Source: Exobasidium rhododendri
Taxonomy: Eukaryota > Basidiomycota > Exobasidiomycetes > Exobasidiales > Exobasidiaceae
DNA: 64,000 nucleotides
NCBI GenBank assembly: GCA_026210745.1
Contig: CP110630.1
Coordinates: forward strand, 3,038,001-3,102,000
Reading direction: 5' to 3'
Shown here: positions 41,330-51,283 of the stretch, piece after piece
How the letters are laid out: each line of letters begins with the position of its first letter
Numbering within the stretch: the stretch's first letter is position 1
Made by a program: the position numbers and the translations under genes
The notes under the pieces: model-generated
What the model saw: only the letters and a program-made list of their open reading frames with translations
Database searches by the model: none
What the model was told of the DNA's origin: nothing

Positions 41330-43570
41330 TCACCACTCCTCCTGTGAAGCCTTTGATCCTCTCTTGCTGGGCGCCCTCTCCTTTGTGCGCATGTCGACTT
41401 GAAACTTACTAGTCGGTGAAATGTAACCATGATCCCATTCCTCTCTACGATACTTTACATCATATACTTCCCGATTCTTTCTAGTGATTTGATCCTGATG
41501 ACCTCCTTCAATCAGCTTCTTGTAGAATACTGCAGAGGGACCTTCACCGATCTCGATCAACTCCAATGCCAACTCGATCCATCGAGGATCGTTCATTTGT
41601 AGACATCGATAAGCAAGGCTCAAGTAAGCAGATCTTGTTGGAACAAGTTTCCTCTTCTTGCATTCCTCCAAAAGCAGGAAACCCGGTTGATAGTCGGTCT
41701 TGAGCAATGCCTGTCGAATGCCCAATTCGTACGTTCTCTCATCGGCTTTCACCTTTTCCGTGTTCATGAGAAGATACAAATTCTTGGCTAATTCTTCGTC
41801 TTCCAGTTGAAGAGCACAGTACAGGAGGAGGTTGTAGCTTTCTATGTTCGCCTGAACTGTTTGAATTGCCCCCTGTTCAGTCGTTGTCGTAGCCTCGCCA
41901 AGATCTCGACTTGATCTTGCTTCCTTCATGTCTTCGATGCGGGGCAGAGCACAGTCGATCGCTGAGTTTTCGTTCCGGATGAAATGCCGACTCCGGAAGA
42001 TCTTAAACGCCATTTGCGGCGACTTTAACCTTTCAGCGGCTAGGAGAATATTGTTGAAGATGCTGACGCAGATTCCGCCTTGATGCGAACGATCTTGTCC
42101 GACAGTCAACATCGCTTGATAGGCTTCTTCTAGTCTCTCCTCTGAAAGGGAAGCGTGGTGTCTCAAGTCCATTAGAGCGGGAAGTGTCGGGGGATTCAAT
42201 TTCGTGATCCTAGCGGCAGTTTGGAGGGCAGCAACAAAGTTGAAGTCGGCACATTGCGACTGGAAAAGTGGAATCAGATGCCACTCTTGCAAGGAGGCTT
42301 CGATCTTCTCCAGTCTGGCTCCATGAAAAGCCAGGACTTTCTCGATAAATGCGGTCTTGTTAGCTCGGGAAGCAGCGACAAGTATCAAAACAATGCAGCC
42401 ATCGTCTGGTGCAATGAACCTCTGGACTACTGCTTCCTTCCATGCTACTTCTATACCGGGAAAGTAATGCTCTATAGCACAGTATCTTAAGATTGTCATC
42501 CAATTATGAGCACTTAATCTTCTGGAGCCGATGATATTGTCCATCCATAGTGCCAACTCAAGCATCAAGCGAGGCTCCCTGGCGTGTGCAAATGTCTCCA
42601 GCAGATTCGTGACCGCATCTCTGTTGAGGACAAGGCTCAAGAAGGTAGCTTCATCGCCTCCTTCTTGCAGCCTATGTGAAGCGGATCCCAATAAAGAAAG
42701 AGCGTACTCGCTCGTGGCGTTTGCATGTCGACAGAAGGAGAGGAGATGTTGGTACGTGACCACTGTCCAGTTCTTAGTCCACCCTTTCGATAGGATCGGA
42801 CTGTTACCGCCGCCACTCAGCGAATACTTGAGAGAGTCCGACGTACGTTGAGTCGCTGGATCTACGTTGAAATTCGCAATCTCCTCCAAAATGTTCTCTA
42901 TCTCTTCAGCATCCATATTCACTACAGCTGCCTTCAAGACATAATTCAGGATATCGACATTCACTGCAACTTGATTCTGCTGCATATCTTCGATTACCGC
43001 CCTACAAAGCTCTACTTGACCTGCTGTGGCGAAGCGCTCTAGTTGCATAAGAAAAACAAACACTGGTGGTCTTGGCATCTTTCCATCGACAGAATGGTAA
43101 TCTCGTAAACGTTTCTTGATCTCCCTACAGGCTTCTATAGGGAAGAAGAGACTGTCTTTCCCATTCTTCGGCTTCTCTTTCAGAAGTCTATAAAGTCGGG
43201 ACAACGTCTCATCTGACATAGCCTGGGGCGTCTTGATAGCAGATGATAATGCTGCTTCTACGTTGTAATTTTCCCCCCGACTCGAAGTTTCCGCAGAAGA
43301 GCCTCTGGTCCTGCTTTCCCCTCCTACCGTTTTAGGTCTGGAGATACTGCTGGCGAATAGTGACGATCGAACGTTGGGTCGTGGACGGGAAGCGGCCTTG
43401 CTGTCTTTGTACAGAGGTTGCGTTTCTTTGCCCTTTCCCTTGCCATTGTCATTCGTCGAGGTGGCTGCAGACATAGATGTAGGCGTCGAATCACTGCTCT
43501 GAGTAGCCAGGCATCGTCTAGCAAGGCCGCTTCTGATTGCGACCCTCGACGAGCTCGATGCGATGTTCAT
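41330..43570 (-). CDS. Mitochondrial PPR-like protein
   Basis: Single exon, 746 residues from the ATG at 43570. The N-terminus MNIASSSSRVAIRSGLARRC is Ser/Arg-rich without acids, typical of a mitochondrial presequence. The rest is predicted helical, with paired-helix units that look like pentatricopeptide repeats, for example VELCRAVIEDMQQNQVAV-NVDILNYVLKAA and ESYNLLLYCALQLEDEELAKNLY. Repeats are degenerate and I cannot count them with confidence. Such proteins usually bind mitochondrial RNA and help its processing or translation. Which transcript is bound is unknown. It could also be called a TPR-like helical protein. Confidence 0.7.
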   Translation of the reverse strand: MNIASSSSRVAIRSGLARRCLATQSSDSTPTSMSAATSTNDNGKGKGKETQPLYKDSKAASRPRPNVRSSLFASSISRPKTVGGESRTRGSSAETSSRGENYNVEAALSSAIKTPQAMSDETLSRLYRLLKEKPKNGKDSLFFPIEACREIKKRLRDYHSVDGKMPRPPVFVFLMQLERFATAGQVELCRAVIEDMQQNQVAVNVDILNYVLKAAVVNMDAEEIENILEEIANFNVDPATQRTSDSLKYSLSGGGNSPILSKGWTKNWTVVTYQHLLSFCRHANATSEYALSLLGSASHRLQEGGDEATFLSLVLNRDAVTNLLETFAHAREPRLMLELALWMDNIIGSRRLSAHNWMTILRYCAIEHYFPGIEVAWKEAVVQRFIAPDDGCIVLILVAASRANKTAFIEKVLAFHGARLEKIEASLQEWHLIPLFQSQCADFNFVAALQTAARITKLNPPTLPALMDLRHHASLSEERLEEAYQAMLTVGQDRSHQGGICVSIFNNILLAAERLKSPQMAFKIFRSRHFIRNENSAIDCALPRIEDMKEARSSRDLGEATTTTEQGAIQTVQANIESYNLLLYCALQLEDEELAKNLYLLMNTEKVKADERTYELGIRQALLKTDYQPGFLLLEECKKRKLVPTRSAYLSLAYRCLQMNDPRWIELALELIEIGEGPSAVFYKKLIEGGHQDQITRKNREVYDVKYRREEWDHGYISPTSKFQVDMRTKERAPSKRGSKASQEEW

Positions 43571-44168
43571 GTTGCAAGGCCTCCTCTTTAGATGAGCAGA
43601 AATTTGAATTGTGCGACAACTTGCAAGTGTCAAAACCTCTCTTGTCCAATATTTTCTTCGCACTTTCTTCCTCCTAGACTACGTATCGTGCGAGAGGGAA
43701 GAAGAAAAAAAGGAAGCGTCGCGCTTTTTATAGCAGCATATAGACGGCGGGGACAGACAAGCTCGATCCATTTCGTAGCACTGTGCTTTTTTCGAGATCT
43801 GCCACACCCTCCGTCACCTAAGACTAACGAGTCAGACGAGTCACAAGAACAGCATTGCAGATAGGATTGAATTAAAAAAGGGCGGACAAGCAGAAAGACA
43901 AAGCAAGGCAATGAGGGGTAAAGTAAGTGGAAAATGCTGACCGGAAAGTTGTGATATGTACAGAAATGAGAAGAATAGCGCCGGGACATGGGTAGCAATC
44001 AGCGTCGCACAAGGCATAAGGATAGCAATAGGCAATGTCACTGGCCTGCGTCAAAGCCACTCCTGCATTTAGACGGTTTGCGTATCTGTGTGGTTGTAAT
44101 ATGTGTGTATGTATCTGTGTTTTCGCGATAATGTGTTGTTCTATTTGTGGGAAAGAAACGTTGGTTGA
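43571..44168. other. Intergenic region
   Basis: About 600 bp between two minus-strand genes: the promoter of the PPR gene and the 3' end of the DUF2985 gene. No gene is supported. Confidence 0.4.
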
Positions 44169-46766
44169 TCAAGATAGCGCCAAATCGGCCGCCAGTTCGT
44201 TTCTCTTCTTGTGTGCAGCTTCTACTTCGAGAGACTCTTCACTCCTTTCTTCCTCCGTCGCGGCTTCCGCTCTATCCTCATCCTCTTCATCAGAACTTCG
44301 AGATTTCCCATGAGCGGCTCCTCGATCAGGCAATTCTCCTCTCGCCCTACGTCTTTCGATCTTGGCAAACGCTTCTTGCTCCAGTGCAATCTTAAGCCTT
44401 CTTTCCACTTCTTCTTTCTTCTTTGTAGCCCTTCCACCTAACCAAATGATGAGGCCGGCCACTGCATTGCAAGACAGTGAGCATGAGATGATGGTAGCTG
44501 TTAGCGCCGTCGGTCGATGTGTGTACTTGATTCCCCACGTAGTACCACCAAGAGCGCCTTGCAGGATACTGTGGCAATCCAATAGACATGTAATGACAAT
44601 CATCAAGTCTAGAGGGAAAGCTCGATGGGTAGCTGTCTCATGGAAACGGTAAAAGGTATGAGAGGCGTGGAACTTCCTCTGGTGATGTTCCAGTGTTGCT
44701 TGCTCTCCTTTAGTCAAGACGACTACATCTTCTGTATCTTTGATCAATTCACTTTGGATACTCTCATTCCGCTTCAACGGAGCAAGCGGAATTTCCCTTT
44801 TCTTCTCGCCATCGCTTTTATCGCCGTTGAGATGCTTCAGCTCTTCCGCTTCTCTTGCTTCCTTTGCCGCGGCTGCAGCTGCGGCTGCCTCTGCCCGTTC
44901 TTGGGCCTGACTTGGCAGGATGACCTTCTTGTTGAATTTATGACCGATGGATTCCTTGTGCTTCTTGGAGTGGTCATGCAACAGCATATGCTTACTGTCA
45001 GTTCCAGTCCTTGTCGGTGCCGACAGCTCTTCCATTCGCATGTCATCGCCGACCTCGTCTGCCCTTTGAACTTGGTTGGAGCCATCCTCCTCCGGACGGG
45101 GTAGATCGTTCGGATCATTCAACTCATGTAGTCCTAGCACTTTTCTTCTCTTCCAAGTAAGATGATGATAGTGAGCAATGTGAATCATTCGATACGTGTC
45201 CACTGCACGGAAAGGAGCGAATCCTAAACCGACAGCCGAGAAAAGAGCGCAAAGAATTTGATCACAAATTTCGATCCAGTATCGTTTGCGATGACCGACA
45301 TGAATCCACCCAAAGATGAAAAGCACAATCGCTGTTCCCCAGAAAGTGACCAGAACACCGTACAATGTCATGATGAAGCCCATCGGCGTTTTGACAAAAG
45401 CCCAGAAGCCCTTCGCTCCACGTCGAAATTTGGACTTTTTCGTCAACAGCATCTTCACATGTTCGTCCAATTCGTCCCGCTCTTCTTCATCCATATCTCT
45501 CCAATTCTTGATGTGTTTTGTGAACTCCTCTTCATCTTCATCTTTCTTACCCCAACCTACGGCAGATGACATTCTAGTCATGACTGATCGAGAAGGTATC
45601 CTGGTAGGCTTCGCTCCTAATCCTACGCCGGAAGATAGAGCAGGTGCTCGACCTTCTTCCAAGGCTCCATCTGTTCCTTGTGAATGTCTACTTCTACTAG
45701 ATATGACTGAATCGCGTCGACTGCCAGGACGAACAGAAGACACCGATGCTCCTCTTTTGCGATTTGTAGGTAAAGAATGCGATGGCCTTCGATCGTACAG
45801 CGCAGGGATATGTGGCAAAAAGATGGAATTTCCAATGTTGGAAAGGTAACCGAGAGCTCCAACTTCCGGATCAATCACATCCAAGTAGTCAGCCACATCA
45901 TCAGTGTGATTGACATCATCGTAGTCTTCAAGGTGCTCGTCGTGAGGCTCTTCCTGGACGGGTGTTGGAATCGAGACGCTACTTATCTTCTTTCGTAGTC
46001 GTTCACTGCGCGACAAGCCCGATTTTGAGGGTGACGCTCCCTCTTTTGGAGGATACAGACTTGACGATGTAGATGTGGCTTGATTTGGATCGTTGCTCAA
46101 TGTAGAAGAGCTTGTACCATCAACCACTTGTTTCGACGGCACCGTATTGCCCGAGGGAACAAAGGAGAGAGAACGATTGCTACCAGATCGGAGGCGTGAC
46201 GAGCGATCAGCGTCTGCGAGTGGATCTATTGCAGGAGCACCTTTGGCTGGAAAATAGTCCTTTTCGAGCATACCTTTCGTCGATCGGTCAATGCTATGGT
46301 CTTCTTCTGCTTCTTCCTCGTCTTCCCGGATAGTGGCGGGATAGTCAGCGGATGCATCAACAGGCTGTCCTGTGGGAGTAACGTCCTCTGACACCATAGA
46401 TAAGCCAGAAAGAGCCCCGTCTGTTGCTCTGCTACCTCCCATTCTCTGCTGGCTGGACGCAGGCTTTTCATTCGATGAGGCTGCGGAGGTGGCTGCTCTT
46501 CGGTCTGACATCACCAACTGTTCTATCGCTCCGGAGGATCTTCTTACAGGACCGAGACCAGGCCTCTTTGCTAGGGCTGGAGTTGCACCAATCGCCGGTA
46601 CGGTCTCCTGCTCCTTTCTTTCCTCTACGTCGACGGGTCGACCATGATCTTGGGACTTGCGCGGCGCATGACGTTCTAGGAAATTGAACAAGCGAGAACT
46701 CTCATGTCTTCGTACTCTGACCGCTGATGGCATTCGTTGTTTCGGTCGATTCGATTCCGAAGTCAT
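44169..46766 (-). CDS. DUF2985/PLAC8-type integral membrane protein
   Basis: Single exon, 865 residues from the ATG at 46766 (the frame extends slightly upstream from a TTG). The first ~400 residues are Ser/Arg-rich and low-complexity. The conserved part starts HVKMLLTKKSKFRRGAKGFW and KTPMGFIMTLYGVLVTFWGT, with IGWIHVG-like FGWIHVGHRKRYW, EICDQILCALFSAVGLG, then YRMIHIAHYHHLTWKRRK. This matches the fungal DUF2985 family of membrane proteins. Four hydrophobic helices are visible, in two pairs split by a charged, Ala-rich loop (AEAAAAAAAAKEA). The C-terminus is Glu/Arg-rich coiled coil. Function in this family is not established. Confidence 0.82.
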   Translation of the reverse strand: MTSESNRPKQRMPSAVRVRRHESSRLFNFLERHAPRKSQDHGRPVDVEERKEQETVPAIGATPALAKRPGLGPVRRSSGAIEQLVMSDRRAATSAASSNEKPASSQQRMGGSRATDGALSGLSMVSEDVTPTGQPVDASADYPATIREDEEEAEEDHSIDRSTKGMLEKDYFPAKGAPAIDPLADADRSSRLRSGSNRSLSFVPSGNTVPSKQVVDGTSSSTLSNDPNQATSTSSSLYPPKEGASPSKSGLSRSERLRKKISSVSIPTPVQEEPHDEHLEDYDDVNHTDDVADYLDVIDPEVGALGYLSNIGNSIFLPHIPALYDRRPSHSLPTNRKRGASVSSVRPGSRRDSVISSRSRHSQGTDGALEEGRAPALSSGVGLGAKPTRIPSRSVMTRMSSAVGWGKKDEDEEEFTKHIKNWRDMDEEERDELDEHVKMLLTKKSKFRRGAKGFWAFVKTPMGFIMTLYGVLVTFWGTAIVLFIFGWIHVGHRKRYWIEICDQILCALFSAVGLGFAPFRAVDTYRMIHIAHYHHLTWKRRKVLGLHELNDPNDLPRPEEDGSNQVQRADEVGDDMRMEELSAPTRTGTDSKHMLLHDHSKKHKESIGHKFNKKVILPSQAQERAEAAAAAAAAKEAREAEELKHLNGDKSDGEKKREIPLAPLKRNESIQSELIKDTEDVVVLTKGEQATLEHHQRKFHASHTFYRFHETATHRAFPLDLMIVITCLLDCHSILQGALGGTTWGIKYTHRPTALTATIISCSLSCNAVAGLIIWLGGRATKKKEEVERRLKIALEQEAFAKIERRRARGELPDRGAAHGKSRSSDEEDEDRAEAATEEERSEESLEVEAAHKKRNELAADLALS

Positions 46767-47925
46767 AGCGGTCGAGATCAACGGCGGGTGGGCGGACTGA
46801 AGAAGATTGTTGTGCCCCCTGGAAGCGATCGTAAAATTCTTATCTTTCTATGCAGCAAATTGGCATCGTCCAAAAAGAGGAGGAGATGCTGTCGATACGA
46901 TATAGGGGATGAAGAGCCCCTCTGTTTTGTCCCTAGCAGAAAACTTTCCTCTACTTTCAGGAAGACACGATGCTTGTAGGGAGGTGCTTCTAGTAGACAG
47001 TTGCAGATCGACTGGGTAACGCAATTTTACGGGACTAAGCTGTGGTATCGGGAGAAAGAAAAGTCGGAATTGGGAGCAAGTCTTGGAGGGATAATAACAC
47101 GATGTACTGTACAATGTTCGAGGAAAAACTGGGCAGGCGAGGTCTAGGCGTCTCTAAAGAAGCTATAATTATCCGCCCTTTCTCTTACTGACTGTTGTAA
47201 TCAAACGATGCGTACAATCTAAAAAAGAAACATCGGAACAAGATTTGCTACCAGGCCTTAGATATAAAGAAGTAGGCCTACTGAGATTAATTCAGACTAG
47301 TGGGTCTGAAATGATAAAGTTGGATTTTACTTATTACTTTGAAATTATAATCGTAATTTGTGTATTCTTACACACTCTTTTACCACAGGAATTATAAAGC
47401 TAATTCATCCAGCCCCTTGTCTGGGATATAACACGTACGCGCGCGATACATTTCGAGCTGCCTACTTTTCCTTTCTTTTGGAAGATTTCTGCCTTCTTCT
47501 ACTGCCCAAAAGGCCAACATTACCATGATCCGATCTCGTCACATTTTTTAGAATCTCGAATGCGCACACCAACAAGACTCTAGTGCTAGGCTGCATTGTA
47601 AAATTTTAAATCTACCCAATGACTATTTCGGCCAATGTCCTGGTGTACGTGTTCCTTCCCTCTCTTTGACGGGCTCCTTCATCCGATCGGCCGCGGATCA
47701 TTCGATAAGACAAGGGCTGCGTGAAGCGCAAATAGACACTAGCACTCGCCCTTGCAACGCCTCATGAATGAATCGGCCGAGTGCGTTTGTGGGATGCGAT
47801 GTGCCGGCGCGCCAAAATCCCCATGATTTCGGTGACATATCGACCTGCCTTGGTTGGAAATTGTAAACGGGTAACTAAATGCAACACAAGGATGTGGAGA
47901 AGCATGAAATTGGTCTCTCTCTACA
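46767..47925. other. Intergenic region with AT-rich core
   Basis: About 1.16 kb between divergent genes. The stretch ~47160-47620 is clearly richer in A and T than the rest of the window. I see no open frame, tRNA or terminal repeat. It may be an insulator, an origin or a decayed insertion; none of these is shown. Confidence 0.5.
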
Positions 47926-48451
47926 ATGTCCTTTCGCCTTCATCGAGGCCCAAAGCTCTTGACAATCTTGTGAGTGTAATTAGACTCATAAGAATGAGAC
48001 AGCCATCTTCGAGGAGAGACTAAAAGTGCTCACTTTTCCCCTGTCATCCAGCCATGATGCCTCGTCGCCCTCTTCGCAGCGGGTCCTTTCTCTCTTGCAG
48101 GCTAGAGTCAGACCTTCCGGACAGCAAGATTCGGTCAATGAAGAAGACCTGAAGTCGCCAGCAGAAATGTACCTCAGATCTGCCTCTTCTCAGCAAGCTG
48201 TACCGACTGCTCCCTTTGAGCTCGAAGTAGTCGATAAGAGAGGCGCAACGAGTGATCAATGGAACACAATCGGAGCGTACCTGCAAAAGAACAAACGCAG
48301 TCAAGTTGAACAGCTTAAAGACGAAGAGGGTGCCTTGGTCGTAGATTGGGACGGTCAAGTGCTGCAGTCAGAAGAGGAAGTCAAAAGCTTCTTAGATCGA
48401 CTAACAAAGCAAGAAGAAACTCAAAAGGGTAGCTCATGCATCATCATTTGA
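47926..48451 (+). CDS. DUF1687 (Fmp46-like) protein with CaaX C-terminus
   Basis: Exons 47926-47969 and 48052-48451 (147 residues), starting MSFRLHRGPKLLTIFHD. The blocks SSPSSQRVLSLLQA, PFELEVVDKRGATSDQWNTI and VVDWDGQVLQSEEEV resemble fungal DUF1687/Fmp46 proteins, which have a thioredoxin-like fold and are called putative redox proteins. The usual CxxC is not seen. The last four residues are Cys-Ile-Ile-Ile, a possible CaaX prenylation box, after QKGSS. Yeast Fmp46 is reported as mitochondrial, so membrane-tethered prenylation would be different; this is inference. The short first exon is supported by frame and by the family N-terminus. Confidence 0.7.
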
Positions 48452-48494
48452 AGTTGATCTTCACACTGTAATAGAGGGGGACCCCTCCTACAGA

Positions 48495-50762
48495 CTAATA
48501 CAAATCGCTTGCGCTACGGTCTGAGCGGGAGACCCTTTCGGCCCACTCCTTACTTCCGACGCTTTCAATGGCACTCAATTTGTGCACCAACTTACCGAGA
48601 GTGCGAACATAGAGACTGGACTCCTGCACCTCATCTCTACTCTCTGCCTCCTGTTCTCCCACTGTCCAATAATCCGTTTCGTCCTCTTCTTGGTCGTGTC
48701 TAGCAAGAGACAGCAATTCTGGCATGTGCGGCAGCTCGTCTCCAGCAGACAGGGAGGAGTGTCTAGTGGAATGGCGAGCTTGACGCACATCCTCTGGACG
48801 AGTGGGGCGGACATTACCATCGTGAGCGCTACCCTCACCGTGTTGCTCCTTTTCTTGGTAGCTTAATTTGGCCAGGAAGTCGATTCGATCCTGCTGATCT
48901 CGCTTTCTCCAATCACCTTCTTCGCGGGCCGTTGCTTCAGTCTGGCTTCTTGACACTAGACTCTGCTGACCCGCTTCCACCTGTGGATGTGCTTGCCTCA
49001 CTGCAACGTGTCTATCTCGTATTTCCCTCCCTTCCTGCGATGGTGTTCGTGTATATCGAGTGGGAGGACATCCCAGAATGCGGCCATCTTGTTCCCAGTC
49101 CTCTCCACCGTAGTCTTCTGAGTGTGGACCACTGCCATCGTGTTGAAACCAGCTACGAACGCCTAATCTGCTAGGCTGCTTCTCATGCGAGGGTGTAGTC
49201 CGTGAAGATACGTACTCAATGCCACCCTCTTCTGCGCAGTGATTGCCAGAGAATTTGTTGTTCTCCATTTCTTGTAGAGCGTCCCGTCTCATATCCTCTG
49301 GGCCCCAGAAAGCATTCCAGACATGACCAACAATGCCGGCGGACCATGGATCTGCGTTGGCGGCCTTTCCGTAATGCTGGATTGGTGTGATACCATAATC
49401 TTCAGCGCCTTGATTGTCGTCAAAGTGAGATGTTCCATCATGCTGCCAATTACTTAGATCCGATCGAGGGTGGGCAGCTACAGGATTGTAAGCTAAGTCA
49501 TCACCCGTCCTGATATCTCCTTTCTCGTCTTCATACCCATAGCTGTACCTGCCTGGTATTACGAAGTCGTCTTCCTTGAAAGCCGGCAAACTTGATAACC
49601 TTCCTTCTTCTTCTAGTAATTTGTGCATCTCCGCGCTTTCCGCTATGTACCCGTCTGAATAATCAACGACAGCCAGAGTCTGATTGTATCGTGCTAGACA
49701 GAATAGCCATAGGGAGCAAAAGATGACAAAAAGGGCCAGTCTCACACCTCCAGCTATCAGGTAGGCTTCGAGTGTCTTGGAGTTGTCATGAGTGCAGGTA
49801 GAAACAGTGTCCGAGTCAGACTTGGCGACTGGGCTACTCTTTGCCGCACTCCATAGAATATCCAAGTCCCAAACTCCGTTGCAACGTAAGGAAACGTCCC
49901 TTGTAGCTGCGAAGCTGTCGTTGGGACTCGCCGCGTACTTTCTATGCCAAATTGCGATGAGAGCAAGATTGACTATACAGAGTGCGACGTTCGTGATGGC
50001 GCTGAGGATAGCTGCGAACCAAACGATCCAAGTGCCAGAAGACTTTTGTCGAGAGAACCGAAGATAAAAACCACTAGCCACAGCTCCAAGCGCTGACACT
50101 CCAGCGGCACATACGCCAATTAAAGCAAGAATGCGCAATAAGGGATCAGGGGACGAGCGTGTACCAGTGGCCGAATCGGATAAAAACCAATTAGAAGGCG
50201 AAAGTGATAGAAAGGCAAGAACATACTGTGCTAGGACATACGAACATAAACCCAAAACAGGAAGCATTGATGTGCCAGTGAGAATTCGCCAGAATCGCTT
50301 AGTAGCCTTTTCACGTCGGTGGCGAAGTCGATTTAGTTCTCTATCGACCAGTACTGCATTCTCGCCTTTGTACACCGAAGGTGTTGCTATCCCTTCCAAG
50401 CGTGGTCTGACCTCCGTTATTATCGTCGCATCATCATAGTGAGTCATCTCATCACCATCATCAACGATGTTGTCTGTATGTGTCAAAGTCGAAGACGCCA
50501 TGACAGCCGGGTGAAGCTCCTCAGGCATGTGGGGCAAATCATCGCCGAGACTTTGTTGCTCCGGCAGCTGGACCGTGGGAGTCAATGCACTTTCTCGGTG
50601 ACTGCTGCAGTTATGGTGGAGCTGTTGTCGTCCTACGGCGGTAGCGGAACTGCTACCTGTTGAGTTTCTTCGTGAAGCGTCATAACGTAAAAGAGCTGCC
50701 CATTGATCGGATGTTGTGGTGGTTGTCGTGATAGAAGGGGATGAGACGATAGATATCGGCAT
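48495..50762 (-). CDS. Unknown four-helix membrane protein
   Basis: Single exon, 755 residues. Four hydrophobic helices lie at about residues 160-345 (MLPVLGLCSYVLAQYVLAFL, LLRILALIGVCAAGVSAL, WIVWFAAILSAITNVAL, GGVRLALFVIFCSLWLFCL). Both ends are long, polar and probably cytosolic. The motif GDDLPHMPE at residues ~73-81 recurs as GDELPHMPE at ~674-682. I do not recognise the family; a basidiomycete-specific plasma-membrane or ER protein is plausible. The tail has many Asp/Glu/Gln/Arg residues and a late coiled-coil-like segment. It is convergent with the DUF1687 gene, 43 bp apart, and divergent from ADE13. Confidence 0.7.
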   Translation of the reverse strand: MPISIVSSPSITTTTTTSDQWAALLRYDASRRNSTGSSSATAVGRQQLHHNCSSHRESALTPTVQLPEQQSLGDDLPHMPEELHPAVMASSTLTHTDNIVDDGDEMTHYDDATIITEVRPRLEGIATPSVYKGENAVLVDRELNRLRHRREKATKRFWRILTGTSMLPVLGLCSYVLAQYVLAFLSLSPSNWFLSDSATGTRSSPDPLLRILALIGVCAAGVSALGAVASGFYLRFSRQKSSGTWIVWFAAILSAITNVALCIVNLALIAIWHRKYAASPNDSFAATRDVSLRCNGVWDLDILWSAAKSSPVAKSDSDTVSTCTHDNSKTLEAYLIAGGVRLALFVIFCSLWLFCLARYNQTLAVVDYSDGYIAESAEMHKLLEEEGRLSSLPAFKEDDFVIPGRYSYGYEDEKGDIRTGDDLAYNPVAAHPRSDLSNWQHDGTSHFDDNQGAEDYGITPIQHYGKAANADPWSAGIVGHVWNAFWGPEDMRRDALQEMENNKFSGNHCAEEGGIEYVSSRTTPSHEKQPSRLGVRSWFQHDGSGPHSEDYGGEDWEQDGRILGCPPTRYTRTPSQEGREIRDRHVAVRQAHPQVEAGQQSLVSRSQTEATAREEGDWRKRDQQDRIDFLAKLSYQEKEQHGEGSAHDGNVRPTRPEDVRQARHSTRHSSLSAGDELPHMPELLSLARHDQEEDETDYWTVGEQEAESRDEVQESSLYVRTLGKLVHKLSAIESVGSKEWAERVSRSDRSASDLY

Positions 50763-51283
50763 AATGAGGGTCGATTATGTGTGTATATAGTAGGAGCGAT
50801 GCAGGACTGATGCATGGGATATCAAAGTGGATGGTGCTAGTCGTTAGTGTCGTTAATCTATTCTAGTGTTCATTAGGGCATGAAGGAGGGTGGGGAAGAA
50901 GAAGGCCTCATGATCTGATCGTCCGCTGGACTTAAGAAGGAGAAGTTCTCTGGACCCCTCCCTCCCTGCCCGGGGATAGATCAGCTTTAAGGGCCCCTAC
51001 TTGCAAACGTAAATAACGACATTAATCAAGAGCCCCTATCGCCTTCCATTTCAGCACAGAAGTGCATCCAAGGAACGGAGCGCGAATCAACGCGGAAGTT
51101 GAGTGCAGAGAGAGCGCGTTCGTTGATTTTGAACTTATCGGCCGATTGACAGGACAGGGCTTCGAAGATAAAAGCTGCCAGTCCAAGAAGCAGAAGAAAA
51201 GTTGAATGTTCTAAGGAGAGTAGATTTTTTTGGTCGAGAAGATTGTGAATTGTACCATCATTCAGTGGGCCGGCGCATCCATC
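50763..51283. promoter_or_regulatory. Divergent intergenic region
   Basis: About 520 bp separating the starts of the membrane protein and adenylosuccinate lyase genes. It is expected to hold both promoters. An open frame continues upstream of the ADE13 ATG but shows no family similarity. Confidence 0.4.
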
